This document shows, one piece after another, positions 9,129 through 20,066 of a stretch of DNA of 55,585 bases (positions are counted from its first letter, which is position 1; every line of letters begins with the position of its first letter). Source of the stretch: Shewanella sp. TC10 (GTDB lineage Bacteria; Pseudomonadota; Gammaproteobacteria; Enterobacterales; Shewanellaceae); the NCBI RefSeq assembly GCF_009663145.1, contig NZ_VKHR01000030.1, positions 16-55,600 on the forward strand. Reading direction: 5' to 3'. The position numbers were made by a program, and so were the translations under genes. The notes under the pieces are model-generated. The model searched no databases and was not told where the DNA came from. It saw nothing but the letters and a program-made list of their open reading frames with translations.

Positions 9129-10280
9129 CTATTTAATACAAGCCTGATAAATAAGCTTTTTAAGTAAGTCTACAGTGGGCGTTAAATACTCCAAGCCAAT
9201 ATATTCATCAGGTTGGTGGGCTTGATTAATGCTACCTGGCCCCATTACAAGAGTTTGGCAGCCTAATTGTTTAATATATGGGGCTTCTGTGGCGTAGTTA
9301 ACGACTTCTGGTTCGGTGTTTGAGATTTCTGCCACTAATTTAGTCCAATAGCTATCCACTTTACCCGCAAATGATTCAGAGCCAGGGTATAAGGTTGATA
9401 TTTCAATACTACCTGGATATTGCTTACTGATTTCCGATAAGTAATTAATGACCATGAGTTCTAAATCGGCTAATTCGATACCAGGTAGAGGTCTGATATC
9501 GAGGTGTAAGTCGCAACAGCCACAAATTCTGTTAGCAGCATCTCCACCATGTATATGGCCAAAGTTCATCGTCGGGTGAGGAACGCTAAAGGCATCTTCG
9601 CGGTAATTCTCACTTAAATGCTGCTTAAGCTTCATTAATTGACCGACCACTTGATGCATAATTTCGATGGCATTTAATCCCCTAGCAGGATCTGATGAAT
9701 GGCCACTTCTTCCTATTACTCGAATGCCTTGTGCTAAATGGCCTTTATGCATATATACCGGTTTTAAGCTGGTGGGTTCACCAATAATGGCATAATCAGG
9801 AGCAATACTTTTTGAATCAGCAAATGCTTTTGCGCCATTCATGGTGGTTTCTTCATCCGCACTTGCAAAGATATGCAGCGGACGTTTTAACTCATGTAAA
9901 GGCACAGTCTTAAGCGCTTCCATTATTAACGCAAAAAAACCTTTCATGTCACAGGTGCCTAAACCATACCAACGATTATCTTTTTCTGTCAGCTCAAATG
10001 GGTTTTGACTCCAGCGTCCTTCATCAAAAGGCACGGTATCAGTATGTCCAGCGAGTAAAAGCCCACCTTTACCCGACCCAATAGTGGCCACTAAGTTTTG
10101 TTTGCCACGGCTATCCGCCACTGTACTAACAGTGCACTCAAAACCCATGTCAGAAAACCAAGATTGCAGTATTTCGATAACTGCATGGTTACTCATATCT
10201 TGTTCAGGTTCTAGTGCACTGATTGATGGCGATGCAATCAGCTGTGTAAAAGCATCTTTAAGTTCAGGTAATGACTTCAT
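9129..10280 (-). CDS. argE: Acetylornithine deacetylase
   Basis: 383 aa M20-family zinc peptidase-like enzyme that removes the acetyl group from N-acetylornithine to give ornithine. Metal-site motifs are visible: GHTDTVPFD near residue 79, GTCDMKGF near 110 and the general-base DEET near 143. A strong Shine-Dalgarno (AAAGG) precedes the ATG. It diverges from argCBFGH, and the shared intergenic region holds tandem ARG boxes. The linear argE route implies a separate argA-type acetyltransferase or argA/argH fusion; the argH in this window is of single-domain length, so argA must be elsewhere. Confidence 0.97.
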   Translation of the reverse strand: MKSLPELKDAFTQLIASPSISALEPEQDMSNHAVIEILQSWFSDMGFECTVSTVADSRGKQNLVATIGSGKGGLLLAGHTDTVPFDEGRWSQNPFELTEKDNRWYGLGTCDMKGFFALIMEALKTVPLHELKRPLHIFASADEETTMNGAKAFADSKSIAPDYAIIGEPTSLKPVYMHKGHLAQGIRVIGRSGHSSDPARGLNAIEIMHQVVGQLMKLKQHLSENYREDAFSVPHPTMNFGHIHGGDAANRICGCCDLHLDIRPLPGIELADLELMVINYLSEISKQYPGSIEISTLYPGSESFAGKVDSYWTKLVAEISNTEPEVVNYATEAPYIKQLGCQTLVMGPGSINQAHQPDEYIGLEYLTPTVDLLKKLIYQACIK

Positions 10281-10302
10281 AGGAACCTTTCTTAGTTATC
10301 GC

Positions 10303-10341
10303 AATAAATATGTATTCATTATTATTGCATAAGTAATAATT
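10303..10341. promoter_or_regulatory. Tandem ARG boxes (ArgR operator)
   Basis: Two 18-bp boxes matching the ArgR consensus TNTGAATWWWWATTCANW lie 3 bp apart, the spacing typical of ArgR hexamer operators. Box 1 (10303-10320) has TAAAT and a perfect ATTCA half-site; box 2 (10324-10341) is weaker (TGCAT and ATTAA-like halves). They sit between divergent argE and argC, so ArgR with arginine could repress both directions. Confidence 0.65.
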
Positions 10342-10540
10342 TGTGTTAGTCTAGCAAACAGCTAAGGCATTCACCATAACTTGATAACGATTTAAGAATA
10401 TAGATATGTATTTAATTGCGATTCAACTCACTGTAACAGATCCCAAGGTAAACTATCTTCGACGATAGTTTTATTCTCGAGCACCCAGCTCATGTATCGA
10501 TTTATCTCCAATAGTTTACTTACTTAAAGACGACAAAATA

Positions 10541-11521
10541 ATGAAAAATATCGCAATAATTGGTGCAAGTGGTTATACCGGTGCACAAATCACCGCTCTT
10601 ATTGATGCTGAAGCAACAATGTCTATTCAAGGCTTATACGTTTCTGAGAATAGTCTTGATAAAGGCCGTTTACTTGCTGATTTGTACCCCAGTTACCAAC
10701 ATATTCAAATTCCTTTATCGCCTTTATCTGCAGCGGCTAAGCAAGCTATCGTTGAAGAAGCTGATGCCGTAGTACTTGCTACTGAGCATTCTGTTAGCTT
10801 AGAGCTTGCGGCTTTCTTTTATCAGCAAGGTTTAGCTGTGTTTGACCTAAGTGGTGCTTACCGTTTTGCTGATGTTGAACAATACCCTAAGTGGTATGGA
10901 TTTGAGCACTCTCAAGCAGAAGTACTTGCTGATGCTGTTTATGGTTTAGCTGAATGGAATCAAGAGCAAATTGCACAGAGTAAAATGATTGCGGTTCCAG
11001 GGTGCTATCCAACTGCGTCTTTAACTGCTCTTAAACCTTTAAAGTCATTACTTACTGATGCTTACCCAGTGATCAATGCTGTAAGTGGCGTAACAGGTGC
11101 AGGTAGAAAAGCACAGCTACATACTAGCTTTTGTGAAGTAAGCCTGACACCGTATGGCGTATTAGGTCACAGACATCAACCTGAAATAGCAACGCACTTA
11201 GGACAAGAAGTTATTTTTACACCGCATTTAGGTAATTTTAAGCGGGGCATTTTAGCCACTATTACTGTGCAGTTGGCTAAAGGTACTACTGAGGCTGACG
11301 TCGCTGCCGCTTATCAAGTTTATGATAATTGCCCATTAGTTAGCGTTAAACATAACCAATTCCCAAAAGTAGATGATGTAGTTAATACCCCTAACTGTAT
11401 TTTAGGTTGGAAATATGATCCTCAAAGCCACTACTTAGTTGTGGCGAGTGCAATTGATAATTTAATGAAAGGTGCTGCTAGCCAAGGCTTACAGTGCATT
11501 AAAATTCACTTTGGCTTGTAA
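10541..11521 (+). CDS. argC: N-acetyl-gamma-glutamyl-phosphate reductase
   Basis: 326 aa. It reduces N-acetylglutamyl phosphate to the semialdehyde with NADPH, the third step of arginine synthesis. The Rossmann start ([13 protein letters not shown]) binds NADP and the catalytic Cys is in VPGCYPTAS (C155). Full length. It is the first gene of argC-argB-argF-argG-argH; argB follows after 14 bp with its own AGGAG. Confidence 0.97.
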   Translation: MKNIAIIGASGYTGAQITALIDAEATMSIQGLYVSENSLDKGRLLADLYPSYQHIQIPLSPLSAAAKQAIVEEADAVVLATEHSVSLELAAFFYQQGLAVFDLSGAYRFADVEQYPKWYGFEHSQAEVLADAVYGLAEWNQEQIAQSKMIAVPGCYPTASLTALKPLKSLLTDAYPVINAVSGVTGAGRKAQLHTSFCEVSLTPYGVLGHRHQPEIATHLGQEVIFTPHLGNFKRGILATITVQLAKGTTEADVAAAYQVYDNCPLVSVKHNQFPKVDDVVNTPNCILGWKYDPQSHYLVVASAIDNLMKGAASQGLQCIKIHFGL

Positions 11522-11535
11522 CAGGAGAAGATAAA

Positions 11536-12318
11536 ATGTCAGATATTAAGCCTGTTATTGTACTTAAAGTGGGTGGCGCGTTATTACAGTCGACTTCAGG
11601 TATGGCTGAGTTAATGGCAGTGGTTGCTGAAATGATGTCGCAAGGACAGAAAGTTATTTTTGTACATGGCGGTGGATGTTTGGTTGACGAGCAATTAACA
11701 GCCAATGGCAAAGAAACCATTAAACTTGACGGTTTACGGGTGACACCAGCCGATCAAATCCCAATTGTAGTTGGCGCATTAGCTGGAACATCTAACAAGC
11801 TATTACAAGCTGCAGCAATTGAAGCTGGCATTGTGACTGTAGGTATGAGCTTGGCAGATGGTAATACCGTGAATGCATCAATTAAAAATGAAAACTTAGG
11901 TCTAGTGGGTGAAGTCACACCCAATGACCCGAGCTATTTAAATTATTTACTATCACAGGGTTGGTTGCCTATTTGTAGCTCGATTGCTGTGTCACCTCAA
12001 GGTGACATGTTGAATGTTAATGCAGACCAAGCTGCCACAGCGTTAGCAAAATTAGTGCAAGGTCAGTTAGTTTTATTATCTGATGTTCCGGGCGTTTTAG
12101 ATGGTAGCGGCGAGCTAATTGCGCAATTAAATCAACAACAAATTTCAGATTTAGTTCAGCAAGGCGTGATAGAAAAAGGAATGAAGGTCAAAGTAGAAGC
12201 GGCATTAGAAGTTGCTCAATGGATGGGTAAACCAGTGCAAGTTGCATCTTGGAAACAGCCTCAACAATTAATTGCCTTAACGAACGGAAAGTCCGTAGGC
12301 ACACAAATTCAGCCATAG
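11536..12318 (+). CDS. argB: Acetylglutamate kinase
   Basis: 260 aa amino-acid kinase that phosphorylates N-acetylglutamate. The N-terminal lysine and glycine-rich loop (LKVGGALL) and the HGGG substrate loop are present. The short length resembles the enterobacterial, arginine-insensitive form rather than the longer N-extended hexameric form. ATG is preceded by ACAGGAG. argF begins 13 bp after the stop. Confidence 0.97.
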   Translation: MSDIKPVIVLKVGGALLQSTSGMAELMAVVAEMMSQGQKVIFVHGGGCLVDEQLTANGKETIKLDGLRVTPADQIPIVVGALAGTSNKLLQAAAIEAGIVTVGMSLADGNTVNASIKNENLGLVGEVTPNDPSYLNYLLSQGWLPICSSIAVSPQGDMLNVNADQAATALAKLVQGQLVLLSDVPGVLDGSGELIAQLNQQQISDLVQQGVIEKGMKVKVEAALEVAQWMGKPVQVASWKQPQQLIALTNGKSVGTQIQP

Positions 12319-12331
12319 GAGTAAATTACTA

Positions 12332-13237
12332 ATGGAACATTTATTGTCAATCAAAGACCTATCGCAAACTGAGTTATTAGATTTACTAGCGCTAGCAAAA
12401 AAGATTAAAGCTAACCCTACAGATTATAACCAAGCATTAGCAGGCAAAAGTGTCGTAATGCTGTTTGAAAAGCCTTCGCTTCGTACGCGAGTGAGTTTTG
12501 ATATTGGTATTAATAAATTAGGTGGTCATGCTGTTTATTTAGATCAGCAAAATGGCGCGTTAGGTAAACGTGAGCCAGTTTCGGATTTTGCGACTAATAT
12601 TTCTTGTTGGGCTGATGCAATTGTGGCGAGAACATTTTCCCATACAACCATTGCAGGTTTAGCTGAGCATGCTTCAGTTCCTGTTATCAATGCTCTATGT
12701 AACTTATATCACCCATGCCAAGGCCTAGCTGATTTTCTGACCTTATCAGAGAAGTTTGATGATGTGAGTAAAGTGAAATTAGCTTATTTAGGTGATGGTA
12801 ATAATGTCACTCACTCATTGATGTATGGCGCTGCGATTCTTGGTGCAACTATGACTGTTGTTTGCCCTCCAGGGCATTTCCCTGATGGACAAGTGGTTTG
12901 TGAAGTTCAAGCGTTAGCTGCTAAGCATGGTGGTGAGCTTATTTTAACTTCAGACGTCAATGAAATGGGCCCGCAAGATGCAGTTTATACCGATACTTGG
13001 ATCTCAATGGGGGACAACACCTCAATGGAAGAGATTGAAGCTAAGTTTAAACCGTACCAAGTGAATATCGAGTTGATGACAAAAGTAGGTGCTAACTTCT
13101 TTATGCATTGTTTACCAGCATACAGAGAAGTAGAAGCAACAACCGAAGTGGTTGATGGCGAAGGTTCGCTGATTCTGCAACAAGCAGAAAATAGAATGCA
13201 TGCCCAAAATGCAGTATTGGTTACCTTGTTAGGGTAA
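12332..13237 (+). CDS. argF: Ornithine carbamoyltransferase
   Basis: 301 aa. It joins carbamoyl phosphate and ornithine to give citrulline. Carbamoyl-phosphate motif EKPSLRTR near residue 48-55 (Ser-Leu-Arg-Thr-Arg variant of STRTR), HPCQ.LAD near 129, and the ornithine-binding HCLPA near 271 are all visible. The position between argB and argG supports the anabolic argF role rather than catabolic arcB. Confidence 0.96.
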   Translation: MEHLLSIKDLSQTELLDLLALAKKIKANPTDYNQALAGKSVVMLFEKPSLRTRVSFDIGINKLGGHAVYLDQQNGALGKREPVSDFATNISCWADAIVARTFSHTTIAGLAEHASVPVINALCNLYHPCQGLADFLTLSEKFDDVSKVKLAYLGDGNNVTHSLMYGAAILGATMTVVCPPGHFPDGQVVCEVQALAAKHGGELILTSDVNEMGPQDAVYTDTWISMGDNTSMEEIEAKFKPYQVNIELMTKVGANFFMHCLPAYREVEATTEVVDGEGSLILQQAENRMHAQNAVLVTLLG

Positions 13238-13314
13238 TGACAAACATATTTCGTTGGCTGGCTGATAACTTTAGCGAGCCAGCTTTACACAGTTTACGTT
13301 AGGAAGAATTAACG

Positions 13315-14535
13315 ATGTCTATTGAAACACAACCAAGTATTAAAAAAGTCGTATTAGCTTATTCAGGTGGACTGGATACATCAGCCATTATCCCATGGTT
13401 AAAAGAAACCTACGACAATTGTGAAATTGTGGCATTTTGTGCCGATGTTGGTCAGGGTGATGCAGAGCTTGAAGGTTTGCACGAAAAAGCGATTGAATCA
13501 GGTGCTTCAGAATGTTACATCATTGATTTAAAAGAAGAGCTGGTGGCTGATTATATTTATCCAACGATTGCTACAGGTGCTATCTATGAAGGAACTTATT
13601 TATTAGGTACTTCAATGGCTCGTCCAATTATTGCGAAAGCGCAGGTTGAAGTTGCCCGTAAAGTTGGTGCTGACGCGGTTTGTCATGGCTGTACAGGTAA
13701 GGGTAATGACCAAGTTCGTTTTGAAGGTTGTTTTGCTGCCCTCGCTCCAGATTTAAAAGTGATTGCTCCTTGGCGTGAATGGTCAATGGTAAGTCGTGAA
13801 GACTTATTGGATTACTTAGCTGAAAGAAATATTGAAACCACTGCATCAGCGACCAAGATTTACAGTCGTGATGCAAATGCGTGGCATATCTCTCATGAAG
13901 GTGGCGAGTTAGAAGACCCTTGGAATGAACCAAGCAAAGAAGTGTGGACCATGACGGTTGCACCTGAAGATGCGCCTAATACACCTGAATACGTTGCATT
14001 GAACATTGAAAATGGTCGTGTGACTCATGTTGATGGTGTTGCTTTATCACCATACCAAGCGCTGATGCAGCTAAATGAGCAGGCAGCTGCACATGGCGTA
14101 GGCCGTATCGATATTACCGAGAACCGTTTAGTTGGCATGAAGTCTCGTGGGTGTTATGAAACACCAGGCGGTACGGTCATGTTTGCAGGTTTGCGTGCGA
14201 TTGAAGAGTTAGTGCTTGATAAAACCAGTCGCGAGTGGCGTGAACAAGTTGGCGCACAGATGGCGCACTTAGTTTATGACGGACGTTGGTTTACCCCTTT
14301 ATGTAATTCACTTCTTGCGGGGTCAGAGTCATTAGCTGAGCTGGTTAATGGTGAAGTGGTGATAAAACTTTATAAGGGCCAAGCGAGTGTCGTTAAAAAA
14401 CGCTCACCAAATAGCTTATATTCAGAAGAGTTTGCAACATTTGGCGATGACGATGTGTATGACCAAAAAGATGCTGAAGGCTTCATCCGTCTTTATTCTT
14501 TATCTAGTCGTATTAGAGCACTTAACAGCAAATAA
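13315..14535 (+). CDS. argG: Argininosuccinate synthase
   Basis: 406 aa, the common short form of the enzyme. It condenses citrulline and aspartate using ATP. The N-type ATP pyrophosphatase P-loop AYSGGLDTS lies near residue 14, and the [12 protein letters not shown] block near 122 binds citrulline and ATP. It is 77 bp downstream of argF, with AGGAAG before the ATG. Confidence 0.97.
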   Translation: MSIETQPSIKKVVLAYSGGLDTSAIIPWLKETYDNCEIVAFCADVGQGDAELEGLHEKAIESGASECYIIDLKEELVADYIYPTIATGAIYEGTYLLGTSMARPIIAKAQVEVARKVGADAVCHGCTGKGNDQVRFEGCFAALAPDLKVIAPWREWSMVSREDLLDYLAERNIETTASATKIYSRDANAWHISHEGGELEDPWNEPSKEVWTMTVAPEDAPNTPEYVALNIENGRVTHVDGVALSPYQALMQLNEQAAAHGVGRIDITENRLVGMKSRGCYETPGGTVMFAGLRAIEELVLDKTSREWREQVGAQMAHLVYDGRWFTPLCNSLLAGSESLAELVNGEVVIKLYKGQASVVKKRSPNSLYSEEFATFGDDDVYDQKDAEGFIRLYSLSSRIRALNSK

Positions 14536-14557
14536 GCTCAGCTGTTAAATAGTTTTT

Positions 14558-14598
14558 AAACGGGGCTTACATCTACATTCAGGTATAAGCCCCGTTTT
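14558..14598 (+). terminator. Hairpin between argG and argH
   Basis: AAACGGGGCTTA (14558-14569) pairs with TAAGCCCCGTTT (14586-14597), followed by T residues. It looks like an intrinsic terminator inside the arg gene run, so argH may be partly uncoupled from argCBFG or transcribed from its own promoter in the 128-bp gap. Confidence 0.75.
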
Positions 14599-14663
14599 CA
14601 TATTCATTTTAATATTATTGATTTAGCAACACTGATTAAAGAATTGAACAAGAGGATATCAAC

Positions 14664-16028
14664 ATGGCTTTATGGGGCGGAAGATTCAGTCAAGAAAGTA
14701 GTGCACTATTTAAATTATTCAATGACTCACTACCAGTCGATTACCGTTTAATTGAAGAAGATATTGTTGGCTCAATTGCATGGGCAACGGCCATTACTTC
14801 TGTGGGGATTTTAACCCAACAAGAATGTGAGCAGTTACATGGTGCTTTAAACGAATTACTTGCAGAAGTCGCTGATAAGCCTGAAGCGATTATTGCCTCT
14901 GGTGCTGAAGATATTCATAGCTTTGTTGAGCAGTCCTTGATTGCAAAAGTAGGTGATTTAGGTAAGAAACTACACACTGGACGTTCGCGTAATGACCAAG
15001 TGGCAACAGATCTAAAATTGTGGTGTAGAAAAGAGGGCGAGCAATCACTAACTCTGCTTAAAAAGCTCAGAGGTGCTTTAATCGACCTTGCGGCGCGTGA
15101 GATTGATGCCGTCATGCCAGGCTACACTCATTTGCAAAGAGCGCAGCCTGTATTGTTTGGCCATTGGTGTTTAGCCTATGTAGAAATGTTTGAGCGCGAT
15201 ATTAGCCGTTTAGAAGATGCGTTAAAACGCGCTGATACCTGTCCTTTAGGTTCAGGTGCGTTAGCTGGTACAGCTTACCCAATGGATAGACATGAAATCG
15301 CTAAATCATTAGGCTTTGCAGCGCCAACATTGAATAGCCTTGATACTGTATCAGACCGCGACCATGTGATTGAATTATGTAGCGACGCTTCTATCAGCAT
15401 GATGCATTTAAGCCGTATGGCTGAAGATTTAATCTTCTTTAACAGCGGTGAAGCAGGCTTTATTGATTTAGACGATGAAGTCACTTCTGGCTCTTCATTA
15501 ATGCCGCAAAAGAAAAACCCTGATGCACTCGAGCTTATTAGAGGTAAAACTGGCCGTGTTTATGGCAGCTTAATGGGTATTTTAACCACCATGAAAGCAT
15601 TACCTTTGGCTTATAACAAAGACATGCAAGAAGATAAAGAAGGCTTATTCGATGTTATGGATAGCTGGTCAATTTGTCTTGAAATGGCGGCATTAGTGTT
15701 AAGTGGATTACAGGTAAATCGTGAAAGAACATTAGCAGCTGCGCAGCAAGGTTATGCCAACTCAACTGAATTAGCTGATTACCTTGTCGCTAAGGGAATG
15801 CCATTTAGAGAGGCACACCATGTAGTGGGCGAGGTGGTTGTGGTTGCAATAGGCAAGCAAACTCCGTTAGAGGAGCTTCCGCTTGCTGAACTTAAACAGT
15901 TTAGTGACATTATCGAAGACGATGTATACGCCTGCTTAACGATTGAATCTTGCTTAGAGAAGCGCGAAGCTTTAGGTGGGACGTCTATTATTCAAGTTAA
16001 ACAAGCGTTAGCTGCAAAACAAGGCTAA
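14664..16028 (+). CDS. argH: Argininosuccinate lyase
   Basis: 454 aa of the fumarase/aspartase superfamily. It splits argininosuccinate to arginine and fumarate. Signature [12 protein letters not shown] lies near 275-286, and HTGRSRNDQ near 108. The length is that of lyase alone, not the ArgH-ArgA fusion found in some marine gammaproteobacteria. Shine-Dalgarno AGAGGA precedes the ATG. Confidence 0.97.
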   Translation: MALWGGRFSQESSALFKLFNDSLPVDYRLIEEDIVGSIAWATAITSVGILTQQECEQLHGALNELLAEVADKPEAIIASGAEDIHSFVEQSLIAKVGDLGKKLHTGRSRNDQVATDLKLWCRKEGEQSLTLLKKLRGALIDLAAREIDAVMPGYTHLQRAQPVLFGHWCLAYVEMFERDISRLEDALKRADTCPLGSGALAGTAYPMDRHEIAKSLGFAAPTLNSLDTVSDRDHVIELCSDASISMMHLSRMAEDLIFFNSGEAGFIDLDDEVTSGSSLMPQKKNPDALELIRGKTGRVYGSLMGILTTMKALPLAYNKDMQEDKEGLFDVMDSWSICLEMAALVLSGLQVNRERTLAAAQQGYANSTELADYLVAKGMPFREAHHVVGEVVVVAIGKQTPLEELPLAELKQFSDIIEDDVYACLTIESCLEKREALGGTSIIQVKQALAAKQG

Positions 16029-16103
16029 TCATAAGGTTTGAACTTTGGCTTACAAATAGTCATTAGCAAATTGGACGAGTGTTCATTATGATTATTTAAT
16101 AGT

Positions 16104-16138
16104 AAAAAGCCCTAAGTGAAATTCACTTAGGGCTTTTT
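16104..16138. terminator. Bidirectional terminator, argH/mrcA
   Basis: AAAAAGCCCTAAGTGAA (16104-16120) and TTCACTTAGGGCTTTTT (16122-16138) form a long perfect stem with A and T runs, between the convergent argH and mrcA. Confidence 0.92.
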
Positions 16139-16194
16139 AGTTGATGTGCTTTATTGATTCAAGATTTAGCGTTTATAGTCCAGACATTCAATCA

Positions 16195-18798
16195 TTATTG
16201 AAATAAATCATCTGTCGGATTTTCATTGAAAATATTGTCATCAATAACTTCATCCGTTGCATACTCTCTTGGCTCGGTACCTTCAACGAAGTACTCAAAC
16301 GAAGTCGTATGATCAGTTTTACGGGTTAATAACCCAGTGGCTAAGTCAATTCGAGCAGAAACAATCCCTTTAGGTGGGATACTTGTTTTTTCTTCAGTGC
16401 CCTTTAGCGCCTGATTCATAAAGTCATTCCAACCTGGTCCTGCGGTTTTAGCGCCAGCCTCAGCACCAGAAATTTGATTTTCCGGTCCATCAGCGACCCA
16501 ACTCGTACGGCCTAGTCGACGGCTATGATCATCAAAACCAACCCAGAATGTTGAGGTTAATGTTGGATTAAACCCACTAAACCAAGTATCTCGAGATTCA
16601 TTGGTGGTACCGGTTTTACCTGCGATGTCGCGACGTTTTATTAATCGTGATGCACGCCAAGCTGTACCATTCCAACCTGTTCCTTTACTCCAATCGCCAC
16701 CACCCCAAATTACACTTTTCAGTGCTTCAGTAATAAGGAATGCCGTTTGCTCAGTGATGATTCTAGGCGCATAAAGGCTATTCTCATCGCCACACTGGCC
16801 AACAAGCGTATTGGTCTGCTCAGTTTGCTCTTCTTCAGATACAACTTGTTGTGAACGAGCAAATTCAACTGCCATAGCTGCGAAAGGGTCATTCTCATCG
16901 GCTTTTGCAACATTATCAGCTTCATTGGCTTGTATAGGTGTACAAGCAAGCAGTGGATTTGCTTCTTCAATGACATTGTCGAATGAATCAGTTACTTGCT
17001 TGATAAAATAGGGCTCTACTAGGTAGCCGCCATTAGTGAACACGTTAAATGCCGTGACAACTTGTAAAGGAGTTACAGATGGAGATCCTAATGCGACAGA
17101 CTCGTTGCGTGGTAAATCATTAGGATCGAATCCAAATTCGACTAATTTGGCTATGGTGTCATCTAAACCAATATGTCTCATAGCACGCACAGACATTACA
17201 TTGACCGATTGTGCTAAACCTACACGTAAACGAGTTGGGCCACCATAAATATCAGGCGAGTTTTTTGGTCGCCATGCTGTGCCTTGTCGGGTATCCGGTT
17301 TATTAATTGGCGCATTATTGATTAATGTCGCTAAATTGTAGTCTTTTTCAAGAGCTGCAGAATAAATAAATGGTTTAATATTCGAACCCAGCTGACGCTT
17401 AGCTTGAGTGACACGGTTATACTGACTTTGTGTAAAGCTAAAACCACCAACTAATGTTTTAATGGCACCATCACTTGGCTCTAGTGATACTGTCGCGCTG
17501 GATACTTGAGGTATTTGAGATAACTGCCAGTAGTTGCCATTATTTCTAATCCATACCTTTTGGCCCACAGCCAAAATGTCATCAGCTTTTTTAGGTGGTG
17601 TTCCTTGGCGTCGATCAGTAATAAATTTTCGTGCCCACTTTAATCCATTCCACTCTAGCAGTATTTCTTCGCCTTTAGCGTTTAAGACAGTTGCTTGCTG
17701 TTCTTCAACGGCAATGACAGCGGCAGGCATAATACCTTGCATGGCAGAAGTACTTTTTAAATTGCTGATAATATCGCTGGTGGACATTGGCTCAGTAGTG
17801 GCATCTGATGTCGAGTCTGTAGACCATAGTTCAGCAATCGGCCCTCGATAACCATGACGTTGATCGTAAGCAAAAACATTATCTCGTAATGCACTTTGGG
17901 CTTTTAATTGTAAGTCAGACGAAATAGTCGTGTAGACGTTATAGCCATTGGTGTAGGCTTCTTCTTCGCCATATTGTTTCACCATATATTCACGTGCCAT
18001 TTCTGAAATGTAAGGTGCGTATAAGTCGATTTCAGCGCCATGATATTTAGCTGTAATAGGTGAATTAATTGCTTCTTGGTATTGCGCTTCTGTAATGTTG
18101 CGCTTTTCTAACATCCGGCTCAGGACCCAATTACGGCGTGTTTTGGCTCGCTCAGGATTTCGAATTGGGTTTGCAGCTGAAGGTGCCTGAGGTAAGCCGG
18201 CAATCATCGCCATTTCGGGAAGCGATAGTTGGGTTAAATCTTTACCATAATAAACTTGGGCGGCAGCGCCAACACCGTAGGCTCTGTTACCAAGGAAAGA
18301 ACGGTTTAAATAAAGTGTCAGGATTTCTTCTTTAGAAAGTGCTTTTTCAATTTTTAACGCTAAGAATATTTCTTTTGTTTTACGAATATAGGTTTTTTCA
18401 CGGGACAAGAAAAAACCACGGGCGACTTGTTGAGTAATCGTACTCGCGCCTTGGCTTTTTTTGCCTGTCGTTACCAAAATAATAGCAGCACGAACAATAC
18501 CGATTGGATCAATACCTTTATGTTCAAAAAAACGAGCATCTTCGGTATCTAATACGGCATTGATTAATTGTTCAGGTACATCCTGATATTCAACTGGGAT
18601 TCTTCTTTTCTCACCAAACTGAGAAATAAGTAGTCCATCGCTACTGTATATTCTTAATGGCGTCTGTAATTTTACCGTTTTAAGGGTATTTACATCCGGT
18701 AATTCAGGTAAAAGATAATAATAAGCCCCGACAATTGTGCCGACGCCTAATAAAGTTAAGCTAAATATAGCTATAAGTATTCGTTTTAACCACTTCAC
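16195..18798 (-). CDS. mrcA: Penicillin-binding protein 1A (bifunctional)
   Basis: Class A PBP that polymerises glycan strands (GT51) and cross-links peptides in the periplasm. I place the start at GTG 18798, giving 867 aa beginning VKWLKRILIAIFSL, because family members start right before this single TM anchor and GGAA lies upstream; an ATG at 18888 would add 30 unlikely residues. GT51 signatures: EDARFFEH and QGASTITQQ. Transpeptidase signatures: SNIK, SVN and KTG(TT). It also has the long insert between the two domains typical of PBP1A. Divergent from pilM, as in many gammaproteobacteria. LpoA, its activator, is at 35225-37048. Confidence 0.95.
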   Translation of the reverse strand: MKWLKRILIAIFSLTLLGVGTIVGAYYYLLPELPDVNTLKTVKLQTPLRIYSSDGLLISQFGEKRRIPVEYQDVPEQLINAVLDTEDARFFEHKGIDPIGIVRAAIILVTTGKKSQGASTITQQVARGFFLSREKTYIRKTKEIFLALKIEKALSKEEILTLYLNRSFLGNRAYGVGAAAQVYYGKDLTQLSLPEMAMIAGLPQAPSAANPIRNPERAKTRRNWVLSRMLEKRNITEAQYQEAINSPITAKYHGAEIDLYAPYISEMAREYMVKQYGEEEAYTNGYNVYTTISSDLQLKAQSALRDNVFAYDQRHGYRGPIAELWSTDSTSDATTEPMSTSDIISNLKSTSAMQGIMPAAVIAVEEQQATVLNAKGEEILLEWNGLKWARKFITDRRQGTPPKKADDILAVGQKVWIRNNGNYWQLSQIPQVSSATVSLEPSDGAIKTLVGGFSFTQSQYNRVTQAKRQLGSNIKPFIYSAALEKDYNLATLINNAPINKPDTRQGTAWRPKNSPDIYGGPTRLRVGLAQSVNVMSVRAMRHIGLDDTIAKLVEFGFDPNDLPRNESVALGSPSVTPLQVVTAFNVFTNGGYLVEPYFIKQVTDSFDNVIEEANPLLACTPIQANEADNVAKADENDPFAAMAVEFARSQQVVSEEEQTEQTNTLVGQCGDENSLYAPRIITEQTAFLITEALKSVIWGGGDWSKGTGWNGTAWRASRLIKRRDIAGKTGTTNESRDTWFSGFNPTLTSTFWVGFDDHSRRLGRTSWVADGPENQISGAEAGAKTAGPGWNDFMNQALKGTEEKTSIPPKGIVSARIDLATGLLTRKTDHTTSFEYFVEGTEPREYATDEVIDDNIFNENPTDDLFQ

Positions 18799-18986
18799 CG
18801 AAATATTCCAAAAATCATAAATATGCTCGCTAGTATATAAGCGGGAAGGTTTTTGGTGAAGTAAAAACATGAAAACAGAAAAAAACAAGTTGTAAAATTT
18901 AGAAACATTTAATACAAATACTTATAACGAGTTGATTTTGTGCTAATCTATTTTAAAATATAAAAAAATAAATGCGATGACGGAAT

Positions 18987-20066
18987 ATGCTTTCTAAATT
19001 TTGGAAGCGTCAAGCTCCGCAAATGGTCGGGATCGATATTGGTTCCCACGAAGTTAAAGCCATTTTGCTGAGTAAGACCGCTGATGGATATAAAATTCAA
19101 AACTATATATCTGCTCCTTTGAGAAAAGGTGCAGTTGTCGATCATGAGATCCGTGATTCTGAAGCTGTTATTGAATCATTAAGGCATATTAGACGTGGAC
19201 TGCCAAAAGGAATTAAGTCTGCTGCGGTTGCTGTCTCTGGTTCTGCTGTAATGACCAAAGTGATTTACATGGATGCTTCATTAAATGAAGAAGAAATGGA
19301 AGCACAAATTGAAATTGAAGCAGACAACCTTATCCCTTACTCACTCGACGAAGTGAGTATCGATTTTGAAACACTCAATGCCAACACAACTGACCCGACG
19401 AAAGTTGATGTGTTATTAAGTGCTTGTCGTACAGATAATATTGATTCCAGAATGGATTCATTAGATGCGATTGAACTTGATACTAAGGTAGTGGATGTTG
19501 AAGCTTATGCTTTAGGACGCTCGTCTGAGTTAATCCTTGCTCAACTTCCTGAAGGCGCCAATGAAAAATCAGTTGTACTGGTTGATATTGGAGCCAATAT
19601 GACCACTTTTGCCGTGGTTGAGCACGGAGAAACGACATTTATTCGTGAGCAAGCATTCGGTGGTGAATTATTTACCCAATCAATTTTATCATTTTATGGT
19701 ATGCCATATGATGAAGCTGAAAATGCAAAAATAACGGGTGAACTTCCACGAAACTATATGTTTGAGGTGTTATCACCTTTCCAAACCCAATTATTGCAGC
19801 AGATTAAACGTACACTTCAAATTTATTGTACTGCCAGTGGTAAAGATAAAGTTGACTATATTGTCTTATGTGGTGGAACAGCAAAACTTGAAGGTATGAC
19901 AGCATTACTAACTAATGATTTAGGAGTGCATTCAATTGTTGCAGACCCATTTCAAGGCTGTTTACATGCTGATGATGATATTAAAAACCAGCTAGAACCT
20001 AGTATTAGTAAATATATGGTTGCATGCGGTTTAGCGCTTAGGAGTTACGCTCAATGGCGAACATAA
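18987..20066 (+). CDS. pilM: Type IV pilus inner-membrane platform protein PilM
   Basis: 359 aa, actin-like ATPase fold (GIDIGSHEVKAILL at the start, VLVDIGANMTTFAV in the middle, CGGTAKLEGM near the end). Cytoplasmic PilM binds the N-terminal tail of PilN and anchors the PilNOP alignment complex of the type IV pilus. First gene of pilMNOPQ; its 3' end overlaps pilN by 13 bp. Confidence 0.96.
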   Translation: MLSKFWKRQAPQMVGIDIGSHEVKAILLSKTADGYKIQNYISAPLRKGAVVDHEIRDSEAVIESLRHIRRGLPKGIKSAAVAVSGSAVMTKVIYMDASLNEEEMEAQIEIEADNLIPYSLDEVSIDFETLNANTTDPTKVDVLLSACRTDNIDSRMDSLDAIELDTKVVDVEAYALGRSSELILAQLPEGANEKSVVLVDIGANMTTFAVVEHGETTFIREQAFGGELFTQSILSFYGMPYDEAENAKITGELPRNYMFEVLSPFQTQLLQQIKRTLQIYCTASGKDKVDYIVLCGGTAKLEGMTALLTNDLGVHSIVADPFQGCLHADDDIKNQLEPSISKYMVACGLALRSYAQWRT

